The translations under genes were made by a program, and so were the position numbers. 64,000 bases of DNA, taken from Tetraselmis striata (Eukaryota; Chlorophyta; Chlorodendrophyceae; Chlorodendrales; Chlorodendraceae). Below the pieces are notes generated by a model. It was not told where the DNA came from and ran no database searches. It worked only from the letters and a program-made list of their open reading frames with translations. Shown here in pieces: positions 45,018 through 57,189 of the stretch (the first letter of the stretch is position 1; the number at the start of each line of letters is the position of its first letter). The stretch lies in contig VCJN01002992.1 in NCBI GenBank assembly GCA_006384855.1, forward strand, positions 496,001 through 560,000, in the 5' to 3' direction.

Positions 45018-45649
45018 GAGGACGTGGAAGGAAGCAAGTCATGGACGGAGGGGTTGGCTATTATGTGGCGGCGGCGCGGTGGCCGAATCCGGCTGCCCGC
45101 CGCATGCCTTTGGAGCAAATTGGCGTGGAGGAGAGCTTGAGAGTTAACATCCAGTACCGAGGTACCGTTGTTTTCATTTAAAGATTCCAATTTAAGCTTC
45201 CATGCTGCGCCATGCCGGGAGCGGGATCACGGTTGCCATTGATGTCAGTCCGCCATCCCGGGGTCAGATTCTCACAACTATTATTCCTGCCGACCTTCCA
45301 ATTACCCAGGCCAGCTGCCTCGCGGTCCGACCACGTGAACCCGCATAGGGTCTGCGGCCTGCGTTAGGGGGCATTCCACGTAGCATGTGGTCTTGAGAAG
45401 GCCGAGTACGGGGTCAAAAAAGACGGTCAAAGACGAGCGCGTAGAGATGCTGTCCATCGCTGGCGGATGTACTGCATGGCAGCATTGGACCAAAGTGAGA
45501 CCAGAGTCTCACTGTATACAATTATGGCGTGGAAATTAGAGTATTAGAGTAGAGTATTTTTAGAGTACTACATTATTACAGTATTATTAGAGTATTACGT
45601 GGAAATTAGAGTATTATTAGAGTATTCTTTTTGCTTCGGTCCGCACTCT

Positions 45650-45860
45650 TGTGTTGCTACATAATTTAAAACAATATACGTACTAAAACAGTAGCACTTT
45701 CCGTAAAAAAATGGCAATTCACAACCAACCAATGTCCTCAGTGCTATCCGAAACAGATTCGCAATACGACCGAAATACACCTGTCAGATTCCTTTCAAGA
45801 AAAGGCAAACGATCAAGATATTTTCTGTTCTATTTTTAATTGCCTCACTTACGCTCTAAG
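45650..45860 (-). mobile_element. Repeat family R1, copy 4 (partial)
   Basis: Aligns with 12.46-12.63 kb (shared words such as TTCGCAATACGAC, CCTGTCAG and TTCCTTTCAA, the counterparts of TTCACAATACGAC and TTTGTCAG). No stem-loop module. Confidence 0.6.
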
Positions 45861-46625
45861 AGACTGCTGAGTTGTCGCTGCTTCGCTAGATGCTGCTATG
45901 CAGTGGGATGCGGGGGCCGGGGGGGTTGGGGCGGATGGGTGCGCCAAGCGAGTTGAGGGGCGGTGCCCGTCACAATCTCCCTACCGCACCGGAGGATGGG
46001 TGCCTGGGGCTGGGGACGCAGGGCTGTAGGAGGGGCTTAGCCCACAAGGAATTGCTGTGCCGCCTGCTGGGAGGGGGAGATTAGGAGGGACTTGGCCTTC
46101 AGAGGGCTGCATGCTACATGCTACATGCAATGCGCAAGCAACCGGCCCTGTGCGGGATCATGCAGCCGTGAAAAAAAATGTGGTAGCAGCTCTTGGTGGA
46201 CACCTCGAAGTTCCGGAACACCTCGTGCAGCGGGGTGCGGGTTGGGACAACCGCATGTTGGTGTGTGTTGTTCAAGGGGCGAACGCAGACATGCTGAGGT
46301 AGGTCATCGGGCAGAGCGATGGTTGGGCGCAACCGGCACAGGTGGATGGGCTCCACCCGCGCCGTGAGACAGCGCCCAGCAGCGCCCGGATAGTTACTGA
46401 ACAGGGTAAGCACGTGCAAGCTGGCGCTGATAGCCCCAGCCCATGGTGGTGGTGGCGCTCCCCGGATTAAAGTTTTAAGAAACTTCAAATTTTTAATTTC
46501 ACACTGTACGCAAGAAAAGATGTGATCTCATTGCAGAAGACGTGTCAGACGGGCGCATGCGGTGCCATCCCCTTTGAATCCTCATCACCACCCACGACAC
46601 CCGATGGCATCTACACCCCCTGGTA

Positions 46626-46630
46626 TTACA
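46626..46630 (-). terminator. TGTAA polyadenylation signal
   Basis: TGTAA on the minus strand, 187 bases past the stop of the ORP-like gene. Confidence 0.5.
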
Positions 46631-46816
46631 AGCGCATTGGAGTTGTTCCGGGGGCGCCGGGCAAGCATCTGGACCTCATGGGGCAGCCTAAGCCAGCCAC
46701 ACCGGGAGCCACATGGAGCCACACTCATGATGTGGCCACACTACGGAGCGCGTCTCGCACACGCCTGCAAGCTCCCGGGACGAGCTGTACACCCTGGCCT
46801 GATCTGTTTTGCCTGG

Positions 46817-49800
46817 CTAAGGGGACACCCTGGTGGGCTGGGATTGCGCGCTGCTGGTGCTGGCGCCGCTGGACGACCCGGGGGCCGCTGGGGGCGTGGT
46901 GGCGGAGCTGCTGGGGGCGTGGCTGTCGTCCGTGGCGTCGTCCGGAGGCGCCGGCACCTCCTCTTCGGGGCGGAGGACGCGCAGGTTGTAATGCATCTCG
47001 TAGTGCATCGCCCGCCCGAGCGCGCGCTGCTCCTGCACCACCCACGCAGCAGTAATGTTTTTCTCAAGCAACCATGTCGAGGGGGGCACTGCCACGGGAT
47101 TCCTACTGGCAGCGGGGGTGCACGGCAGCACATCATCGCGACACGCGACATTTCCCTCCTGCTGGTAATACGCACGTACCTTGATACACGGCGGAAGGGA
47201 GCGGGGATCGTCGTCGTACCTGCCACAGTACACCACACCACAAAAAAGTCAGAGCCTGGCGGCGCCACCACGCCGCATCATCTCTGAGGATAACCAAAAG
47301 TCTAGATTTTTTTTCCGGGAAAACAATGCCCATCATCCTTCCCCGGGGGGGGGGGGGGGGGGGGGGCACTTGTTCTCCTCATACGTGCCGCCCTCATCCT
47401 CATCGCTGTCACTGCCAGCCTTCTCGCTGTCGCTGTCGCCTGCGGACCGCGCTGATTTGCTGCCAGCCTGCAGCGACAAGCGCAGTCAGGGTAAGCACCA
47501 ATTGAGCGCTAACAACGCTCTGCATCCTGACATTACGTTGTAGAGATTTATCACACGACCATCTGTATCCGCTTTGATTTTGAGCCGTGTATTCTCCCAT
47601 TCCATCGATATCGGGTACTGGGGTCTGGTCCGCCGACACTGAGAACTTGACCGTGCATTGTGATTCATCCTTGGACTACATGCCCATCACAGTGCAAAAG
47701 GCGGCCTCCTCCTGCTTCCAACAACAGTGAATTATAGCAGTGTGAACACGAGGCGACTGAATGAGTGCACATCTTTCTTACCGGTACAACATACTGCAGT
47801 ATTCGAGTAATACCGCAGCTCCCAGTAAAGTTCACCCCGGATAGAAGCACGCAGATGAATTTCGCTTTACGGGTTGAAATTGTGACCTGTAGCCGAATTC
47901 GCCCGGAGTGTACCTTAAAGCCCGCTCTTCACCGAATGAACTCGATTTTTGTGTCACCTCGGGCGCGCAAACCCCGAGCAAAACTGAGCTTTGAGTTATT
48001 GTGCGCTACGCTTTATGAGGGCTTTATTTTTCTTATCCTGTGTAGAAGCTCTATACTGACATGAGATATTTCAGGTACGATATACGGTACGAGACTGAAG
48101 TATCTGACGTGAATAGTAAATGCTCCGCATGCTCCAGGTCGGCTTATCAGACAAGGAGACGGGAACGGGAATTAAAATAAGATAATTCATAATCAGCTTA
48201 CGAATTGTAAAAAGATAATCTTATTTCTATCGTAAATTATCCTATGATAAGATAATAATACAAGTTAATCATATTATCATATTATTATCTTAATATCTTG
48301 TAAATTGTCACGAAGCGGACGGGGCCAGGACGCGGCGCACCTTGCTGCTCTTGGATGAGGGCGCCGTCTCCGCCTGTTTGTCTGCGCGCGCGGCGTTACG
48401 TACCATCTGCATCCGCCGTGCGGATGCGGAGGTGCGGGGATCCAGCGCAAAGACCACGTTGACGGCCAGGTTGTCGGCCAGCTCCTGGGCCGCCTGCGAG
48501 GACACCCACGCCCGCAGGAGCATCGATGCGTCTGTCATGCAGGTAAATGAGCCGCCGAGCTCACAACTTCTGTTAAAGGACCATCGTGTTGAACGGCCAT
48601 CATCGGAGGTCGTTTGTCACTGGTGGGCGGCCAACCCGACAAAGGGGCTGCTCTGACTAGGCACACACCTTGGAGGTGGCCAGTGTGCGGTCGCTGTACA
48701 GAACGGCGTCCATGATTGGCGTCCACAGGCGGGGCAGCTGCTGCGGGCCAAGAGACTGCGCCGCCACACAGGGAATTACGCATGTCAATACCGAGCAGCG
48801 CACACGGCCAGGTGCATCTGCTGCCATGCGCTGGCGCCCCCCCGCACATTCCAACACGATCAGAGGGCACGACATGACACCCCGTTGCCCGTAATCGATT
48901 TGCGTCAGACAAATAGTGCCATGCTGGTGAGCACCGGCTTACTGCACCACAACTACGAGACTAGCAGGGGCACGCCAATGCGACTTGCGAAGGTGGGGAT
49001 TGGGTTCACGAGGGTGCTGACTGGGGCGCGTTGGTGACAGATGCAAATAACGGAATATGCGCTCGCTGCTCCTCGCGCTCCAGCTAGCACACTACCGGTA
49101 CGGGGTAGGATTATTTGTCGAGCAGGATTACGTGCCGGAGCAACATTACGCGCCGGTGAAGTTGGTGAAGTTGTTATCAACGTCATGGCATTGCTGGTTT
49201 CGGAGCATTCATTTCCTGTGATGTTACGCGGCGGCGGTAAAACTGCCCGAGCGTCGGATCATCATCACTGCTTGTATCAATATGATCACTGATGCGCCGC
49301 CTACCGACGCAATTTTTCCTTCTGACGGCCCGGCACTGACGCAGCGGCCTTTGCTGGACACTGCTATCCCTACAATGGTGATGATATGTCCGTCATGCCC
49401 AACGCTGCGTACATTCAGAAAGCTCTGAAGAAGGCTGGCTGCGCTTGCAGCACGGCGCAGCCTTGCAGATGGGGCAACGAGCCGCCATGGACAGTGGCTG
49501 CACAGGAAGTGGGAGCGGCCTTGCCTGCAGGTTGATAGTGGGGCTGATGCCTGGCGGGGAGTACTCTTCGTTCTTGAACAGCACGCCCTCCGCCGACTGT
49601 GGCAGGCAGTGTGACATTTATCAGCTTTCAGAATGACTTGCCCAGCTGGGGAGAGATTGCGCTGCCGTTTTAATATGCGGGCGGGCATCAAGGCGCCGGT
49701 GTCTAGTATTTTTACGACAGAAAGCAGGGTGGCGGTAGGGATGCACCATTGCAGGGCAGGACACTGTGACGGTGTCATCCCAGCGCCCGGCAAACTGGCA

Positions 49801-51935
49801 CTGCCGCTGGGTGCTCTGACCCAGGAGGTTCTCCACGTACCCCTCCACCCGCTGCCCAGGCTTGAACGTCATTTTGGAGAACAAACCCGAGGCCTGGCAC
49901 CGGATGTTGATCTCACCTGCACAGGCGCAACGGCAAGTTCAGCGGCATGCCTACCTGCAGCTACTCTTAACACAAACTAACCCTGCCAAAGTCCTTCCCG
50001 CTGTAAATTATTCTACAGATGGCCAGCCAATATGGCAAGTTCAAGTGTCGCGATATCATTGGCGCATCCCGGGCGACAGAGAATTGTTGTTGAGGTTGCA
50101 ACATCCGAACCTATGAAATCTGGGGTACAGGTGAGCGACAGCGGGTCCTCCAGGATCAGCTTTGGGAAACTCGTCGCGTCGTACTCCTCCTCGTGGAAAG
50201 GAAACACGATGTTTGCGTGTCCATCCAGGCTGACCTACATCCACAGCAGCACCGGCAGCAGTCTGTCAGTGCCATATGGTCCAGCCCCAATCGTGCCACC
50301 TTCAATACGGAAATGCTTAAAATTGCTGACAGAGTCCTACTAAAGCACCACATTGTATCGAGATCTGCAACGCTGCATTCGACATTATATCTTTCCCCTA
50401 AAGCAGAGGGCATCGGTGGTTGTCATGTCTCACCTCCATGTGAGGGCCCTTGCCTTTCACTGCCCCCTTGTGCTTGGCAACCGCCTTTGGGTACAGCTTC
50501 AAAGCCATCTGCGCGATCTTCGTGCCCTGACATTTCGCATCATGCTGTGTGGTTAGGCACGTGATGCTGTAATTACCCGCAGGCCTGTGGCGCGAAGCTC
50601 ACCGCACGATCACAACATTTGATATTTGACCCGGTCACCCGAAGGATATACCGTAAACCTAGCGTGAAAGTTCGTCGAATCATACGAGAAAGCTGCGAAT
50701 AGCGAGATTTCGCAAGTGATTCGTGCGCATACCATATGTATCGGACCGCCTCACATTCACCCCACATTGCGGGCATGGGCCGGGCTTCTCCGAGAACGCT
50801 CGGCGGGAAACCTCGTATGGCACCGACGTGGTTGTCAAGGGTCGTCTCAGGGTGCGAGGTTTCCAGAGGAAAACGATGACGTTTTCGCACAAGAATGATG
50901 GCGGTGTTTTGGAAAAAGCGGAAATGTCGTTAGCGCGCCCTTTACCGCGCGGAAGAGCGTACCACAGGCCCGCGGCTGCCGCTCACGCAAAGCAACAATT
51001 CCCGCGGTATGCGAGCTATCATCTGCAGCATATGACAAGTTTCAAACAGTCCAGTGTGCCAGGGATGCAAGCAGGGTTTGATGCCCAGGATGCGGTGCGT
51101 GCAATGTGCCGTGGCGATGAGTACGGCATTGACGTGACCTCTTCCTCGCGTCCATGGAAGGGCGTGACATGCGCGTTGAAGCTGCAGATCTCCTGAATGT
51201 AGCCGCGCAGCCAGCCGTTGAAAGGCTTGGATGGACCTGCCGGTGGGCAGCGTGGCCTCGGCGGTAAAGTGAGCGATCCGTTGTCAAGAGCTCAATTTAC
51301 GCGGAAAGTATCTTGTGATAACAATGAAGGCAAGCAAGTACCTGTCCAACCCTTCTGGACACACCCCTTTACTGCGGTGGCAGTAAAAGAGGAGAGGTAG
51401 GAGCGCACCTATTTCTCGCTGGGAGAGGTAGTGGGCTCCGACGAGCACATGAGGCGTGTCCTTGAAGTGGCCGCTCGGGCGCAGAATGTCGGTGAGGAAG
51501 CACAGCAGCAGCCGGTTGGCAGCCAGCATTCTCTCCAGCGTGTCGGACGGGTATTCCGCGCGCGTGAGGAGGCGCAGCTGCCTGACGTAAACATCCAACT
51601 GCGTACGAATCCAAGAGGCAGCTCAGATTATCATCTGCGATCTTGCAGCGACTTCGGGTAGAGAACCATGAATCCCTAACCCCTCTGAGCCCTATAGCTG
51701 GCATGGGATTCATAGGCGTTATTCTGCTGGACGCTCAGAGACAGCAGCTGAATTTACATCCCCATGTACATTCCAGCAGCACTATTGTCAGTGCTTGTAC
51801 TTACTTTAACCACTTGGGCTTTCAAGCGTGCACACACTCAACACAGTTGATAAGTGGCTGCACATCAGCACAGTTTCTGGTAGACAACATCTTCGAATGC
51901 CAGGTTTCCTGCTTGTGATAACTGTGCGTGCGTGC

Positions 51936-51988
<53 letters not shown>

Positions 51989-52334
51989 CACGCATGTGAT
52001 TACAATTGACAATCTTGCCGAAATGTACAGAGGCTTGTTGCTGATCCTATACAACTTAGCGCACACCATCATATGCCCAATTTCGACAGATCTGCTGAAC
52101 CTTTGGCCAAATCGTTACAGCACCGCCAGTGGACGCTGCACTCTGTGATAGATGACCCCCCTAAATAAGCGCAGTTCTCAGCTAATTTGGCAGCGACACA
52201 ATGCAGTATTGGTGTATTTTTAACCAAGAAAGGCGCACCTTTGAAAGCTGGGTGACTGCCGGCTCGCGTGTCTCCGCTTCTTCTGAGCCGCCATTTGCGG
52301 GTTTGGACGGCGGCCGCGCTGAAGTCGCCGCCAT
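46817..52334 (-). CDS. Oxysterol-binding-protein-related protein (ORP-like)
   Basis: Twelve minus-strand exons keep phase: 52334-52239, 51577-51409, 51236-51139, 50526-50434, 50234-50129, 49916-49747, 49596-49525, 48755-48669, 48493-48404, 47467-47385, 47219-47180, 47032-46817; about 439 residues, the size of short plant ORPs. The start ATG was chosen because it opens a clean 32-codon exon (MAATSARPPSKPANGG) ending at a GT donor. Family marks: SKPFNGWLRGYI (the KPFNP-LGE region), FPFHEEEYDATSFPKLIL, EINIRCQASGLFSKMTFKP, then RWDDTVTV and GVLFKNEEYSPPG, in the order seen in ORPs. I did not find the HHPP fingerprint; an exon could be hidden in 51138-50527. The C-terminal third is weakly alike. 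ORPs carry sterols or phosphoinositides between membranes. The intron after 49525 begins GC (CAG|GCAAGG). Confidence 0.65.
48180..48300. repeat. AT-rich palindromic segment in an ORP intron
   Basis: AAGATAAT/ATTATCTT words alternate in both orientations in the intron 48403-47468 side-flank and form several possible stems. Too irregular to assign to an element. Confidence 0.5.
51929..51985. repeat. GT microsatellite in ORP intron 1
   Basis: GCGT units merge into a GT run of about 20 units, within the intron 52238-51578. Confidence 0.9.
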
Positions 52335-53958
52335 TGCAATGACTTTCGATCAGGTAAAACTGACCTGTGCGCCGTTGGAAGCGGCCGGGATGAGTTCGCG
52401 ACCATGCAACACAACAGCCTGGCCGATATTATACCAATCGGGAGTATAGCAAAAGTGTTCACGACTAATATAGCTTGAAGTCAAACAGCACTGCTTATTC
52501 CTTATCAATCTCACTCATCTCCTTCCATGAGATTCATGCATCAGTGCGCCCAAGCCCGATGTGCAGGTAGGAGCGAGATCGCATGAAAAGTATTGCTGCT
52601 GGCCGAGCGACGAGTTTCCTGATATTAGTGTGCCCTTTGGACTGTATCCAATCGCCTCAAGGAGGTACCGTGGAAGGCACGAGTGTGCTAGAAATTGTCA
52701 CGGTGGCCCACGAGGCGATCAAGGGGACCCATGCCGACCCACCACGACTTACGGGCTCCAAAATCTCGCGCAGCCGCGTTTCCGAGAGAGGTTTTTAATA
52801 TCTGATTATCACATTGCTGAAAATTTCGAACCAGGGATTAGTAGCACGACGAGCAACGGCCCCTACTGGGCAGCGAGAGAGTCACAATATATACACTTAT
52901 ACAGAAGGTCGAGAGGAGGTATACTTTACAAAGGACGAGGACAGATATTACTAACAGTGCCTACGCAGATAATACTGGCAATATTGTGCATGGTTGTGTC
53001 AGGCTCGCACCTCGCCAGCTGATAACGAGCGCTGTGAATAAGAAATCACAGACTGCGAGCGATGCCGTAAACGCGGGGCTTCTGCTTTACGACGGTCGGA
53101 GGCGCGACGCTTATTTGTGAGCAGCTTCGTTTCCTTCTGCTCGATATATACCACCTCGGGTAAATATGTTGTCGAACTGCCGACTAATAAATAGTGCTCT
53201 CAGCACGACCTAATTTCTGGTTGGGGTGTATTGTCGAAACATGGCAACCCTGGCTTTTCTGTCTGCGGAGGTTCAATTTGCTGCGCACCAAAGACTGTGT
53301 TGCTTATCGTGGTCCGGCGAATAATGACGACGAGGAGGTGCACCGTCTGTGAGTACCGCGCTGCGGAGTGGCAGTCGCTAACTTGCAATCGGATACAATA
53401 TACCAGTAGTATTAATCATGCCTATATGATAAAGACCAATGATACCCCGCGATATAAAAACGCAATGCGCTTTCACGCGACATATTATTTGAGGAGCGGC
53501 GGCGCTTCAGAATATCAACCGACCTGACGATGGGCATTGGAGATATCACCTTCGGCGGAATCGTGGATCCGCAGCACATTCGGGACATCATCGCGACAAG
53601 CACAGCCGCTTATCGGGATGTGAGTGTCTCGCCGAACAGATACTCGGACACTTATGTACTAGTATCTAAACGGCCATCAACTGAGGGACGTACACGGGGC
53701 TGTCATTTTATCAATGAGTTACAATTTCATATTTACATACATATGGCACTTAGCAATTGCAATGCTAATAATACTAATATAATTACTGCCCTTTGGCTGA
53801 TGGCTAATAAAACAAACTACTGGCACATCCATGTATGGGATGTTCCCCTTGGCTGGATTAGGGTGTCTACATGGCTGCGGCTCCAGAGCGCCAGGAAGTA
53901 TTCAGATGTAGGTGTCCTGAGGTGCATGGTGCCGCTGGCAGCGAGGCGGCCGGTTTGA
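52335..53958. other. Intergenic gap between two minus-strand genes
   Basis: No certain gene. A plus-strand frame starting at 53530 (MGIGDITFGGIVDPQHIRD) looks protein-like for 30 residues and then decays. TGTAA on the minus strand at 53719-53723 lies 236 bases past the stop of the PLD-like gene. Confidence 0.5.
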
Positions 53959-56900
53959 CTAGCCCAGCCACTGCTCCACCAGCGCCACGGTAGGGTCCGC
54001 TCGCGGGAGGGCACAAGCACTGCTGACGGGCTCCGCCTCCATCATGAGAGTGCTGATTGCCTGCTCCAGGCTGCTGGTGAACTCGGGCTCGGTGAAGAGG
54101 GCGCACAGCTCGGCGAATTGACCTGCCAGGTGGGGGGGGGGGGGGGGGGGGGGGGGTTCATGCGGTCATTGATGATGAGTCAGGCTGTGGTCATAAAGCG
54201 GTGATGCATACATGGCAAGGGAGGGTTTTTTGGGGAGGCGGAGGCAGCTCACCAAAGGAGCGGCCCTTGAAGTTGCAGGAGCCCACAAGGCCGACAGAAG
54301 ACCCGTCACGCTTGTGCGCCACGAGTGCCTTGGCGTGGAGCATGTCGGGGTGCAGTGAGATGGTGAGCCGGCCCGGACAGTGGGCCGCTGCCGCCAGCAG
54401 CCGGCGCAGCGTGTGGCTGTTGCATGACTGGTACACGTTGGGGTGGCGCGGCATGACCAACCGCACGTCTGCGCCGCGCTCCAGAGCGAGCATGATCACA
54501 GCTGCGCCCTCGCCGTCCATGTAGGCGACTGCCACGTCAATGGCTGCCACCTTCGGGTCGGCAAACAGCGACACCAGCGACGGCTTCACCTGCCGCACCA
54601 AAGGCGCAGCCGCCCAGTTCGGTCAGCTGTCGTGCCCAAAGCTATAAGTGAAGCAGCAAGGTAAGCTGGATGGGGTCCAGGATGTAGCAGATTCCCCTTA
54701 CACTCACGAGTATGAACACAAGTGGCGGCTGCCGACCGGCATGGACAAATGTTTACCAGATAATTCTGATCGGAGTCCTTCAAGCTTTTACAGGAAACCC
54801 TCCGCGGATAGTTACATTTAAGCTGCTGCAATGATAATACTTCCCTTTGTTCCGGCTTTCTACATCTCGGAAGCACGCCTCTGTTGTATATTTTGTAAGT
54901 GACAGGGGCATACGGCCACACAGAATATGTACACACTGCGACACACGCGCACTCATGCCTGGCTCTCACCTGGAACTCGCCGGGGAAAGGGCGCCCCAGG
55001 AACCACGCGGGCAGCTCGATGGCGGCGGGCCGGTTGCAGCAGAACGTGACGGCGGCTGAGGCGGCGCGCAGGGAGCTATACACGTCGGAGCAGTCCTCGC
55101 ACAGGAAGCCCGGCTCAAACTGCACCGCCAGCTGGCCCACGAGCGCGCCGCCCTGGAGTAGGACTGCAAAGTCCCTGTGGGGTCAGAGACAAGAGGGGGG
55201 GGGGGGGGGGGCAAGGGAGGTACACATTACCGTTAGCTGCTGCTCAATCCAGCAGAGAGAGCAGAGGTGGCCGTCCCGGGGCATAAGGGATGGGGGTCAA
55301 AGGGGTTATGGGGGGTCCACCTCCAGCTGGCAAAGCGGTCGCCGATGTTGACGCCCCCAAACACAGCGCTATCTGCTGCATCACGCCGCTGGAAGATGAA
55401 GTACTTGGCGTGCGTGGGGATGGTCTGCGGCGTAAAGGTGACGGTCTCTGGGAACGCGGCCGCCAGCTCTGCCAGCACTGCCGCCTTGGTCTCCGTTCCC
55501 TCAAAGAAGCGGGTGACGTGCGACGTGAGGGAGTAATCACACTGCGACATGTACAAAGTCAGGGCAAGGGACGCTGTCAGTGGGGTGTGGCTTTCGAAGG
55601 GGAGAAAGGGGTGCAGCAACAATCTCTGGTGATATAGCCGGCAGGCAGTCTTAGGTGGGGGCACCCTTGCTACTCGTAATCGGGAGCTCACCTGCAGCGT
55701 AAGGCCCACACCGCGCTCTGCTGCGCGCCTGCATGCCGGATGAGCGCCATCACACACAGCTGTGGTCGGTCACTGCATGTGAGCTTTCGTCAAGGCCCGG
55801 GATGACGCCATAGCTGGCTGCAACGCCCTCTGACATAGCGCACTATTCGGGTATACCTGTACCTGACTAACTGTAGCTATAAATACATGAGCTTTACATA
55901 CATATGGTCACAAAACAACGCTTATTTCGGTACAATATCCAGAGTAAGGGCTACAAATGCGGAATACGACGCACAGATAGCGCAGCATAGTATTAATTGA
56001 TGCACCGTACTGCAGTAATGCCGCGTTGTCAACAGCCTTTCCCCCCTCCGTGGTCGCTCAGTGTCGGCAGTCAGAAGCAAGTTGTGCTACCCACCTGAGC
56101 GCAGCCAGCAGCTGGTCGGTTGACCTGCCGGGCTCGACGACGTACACGCTCATGGTGAGCCGGTCGCCAGCGCCGCAGGCCTCCACCTCCCGTAGGATCG
56201 TGTCCACGACTGGACCGTAGCCGGCAAGCAGAGTAGCGCCGTCCGTGCAGACTGGCGGTGGTGGGGGTAGTGTCGTCAACTGCGCGGACGGAGCGGCCGT
56301 CTCGCCACTGGCTGCGGCCGCCGAGACAGAACGCTCCATGGGCGAGAAAGAACGGGGCACGGGCGCGAGATCGCGGGATACTCGACGTTGAGTCGGGGCC
56401 ACGTCAACACGGACAGTGAGCGAGCGGCTACCGCGGGTGGGGACGCAGGCGCTTCCGGAAGCTTTTCCGACGGCACTCCCGGGACGCGATAGCGCCACCC
56501 TCGCCATCTCGGTCGGCTGTGCTGACGGAGTTTCCGAAACAAGGCGGTGCAGAGGTGCTCCAACGTCTGGCCTAGCGATAATAGGAGAATGACGCCGAGA
56601 AAGCTCTTCCGGAGAGGCGAAAGGAGTGAGCGGGGGGGGGGGGGGGGGGGGGGGGGGGACTGGGATGGGGTGGGGCGGGAGGAGAACGGGAGGGAACTCT
56701 TCGTCGTGGCCAGGGTCGGGCAAGTGCAGGGGAAGGCGTCGAGGCGTCGTTCCTCGTCGGATCCATCCGCCAGGTTTGCTGATTGCTAGCGAGGTTTTCT
56801 GATCGCTACTGGTACTAATACTTAGGATTGCAGGTAAGGATTTAGGATCCTTACTAACGATCGTTTCGGGTTGCGCCGAATCTTCGGATCCAGCCGGCAC

Positions 56901-56960
56901 AGGCGCGCGCTTTTTCAACCTACATCGACAGATCGCCGCGCCCGCCGCCGACAATGCCAA
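53959..56960 (-). CDS. Phospholipase D / cardiolipin-synthase-like protein
   Basis: Six minus-strand exons in agreeing phase: 56960-56095, 55728-55692, 55541-55321, 55174-54970, 54589-54253, 54122-53959; 609 residues. About 225 N-terminal residues are Pro/Ser/Arg-rich and probably disordered, including a proline run written by a G tract (56634-56658). Then come two PLD modules. The first ends in THAKYFIFQ (His345, Lys347) and GGVNIGD; the second in LHAKALVAH (His528, Lys530) and GSCNF (546-550). Paired HxK motifs with downstream G-G/S-x-N form the active site of the PLD superfamily, which includes bacterial-type cardiolipin synthase and phosphatidylserine synthase; the layout DRLTMSVYVVEPG with RAAERGVGLTLQ fits the Cls-like branch. 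It may act on phospholipids in mitochondria or another membrane; the first residues (MALSAAGAAICRCRLKKRA) could be a leader. Substrate unproven. Confidence 0.84.
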
Positions 56961-57185
56961 TTGAGAGTGACACTATATACTGGTTTTTACATGTTCTGAT
57001 ACAGCATGTAAAATGCAGTACACGCTGGTATACACGTCAGCATTATATTTTAGATTAATTAAGAACAAGAATGATGAGGGTCTCCCGCGATGTTATTTGT
57101 AGTCTCCAGTGGCCCAGTGGAGAAGGGCTTTATATTTGTCTAGTATATCCGTGATATCGCCTTCTGCTGCTAGCTCATGTAATTA
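56961..57185. other. Short intergenic gap
   Basis: AT-rich sequence upstream of the PLD-like gene. No clear promoter element recognised. Confidence 0.4.
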
Positions 57186-57189
57186 CATA

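Larger units (their letters stand above)
45018..46816. other. Gap between convergent genes
   Basis: Contains near-tandem TTAGAGTATT units (45536-45630), R1 copy 4 (45650-45860) and a GC-richer part (45.9-46.5 kb). A minus-strand frame at 46.3-46.1 kb (words PLHEVFRNFEVSTKS) might be a stray exon; no partner found. Confidence 0.5.

Noticed and set aside
54899-55637. Plus-strand frames opposite the PLD-like gene
   Set aside because: Antisense shadows; the PLD motifs are on the minus strand.
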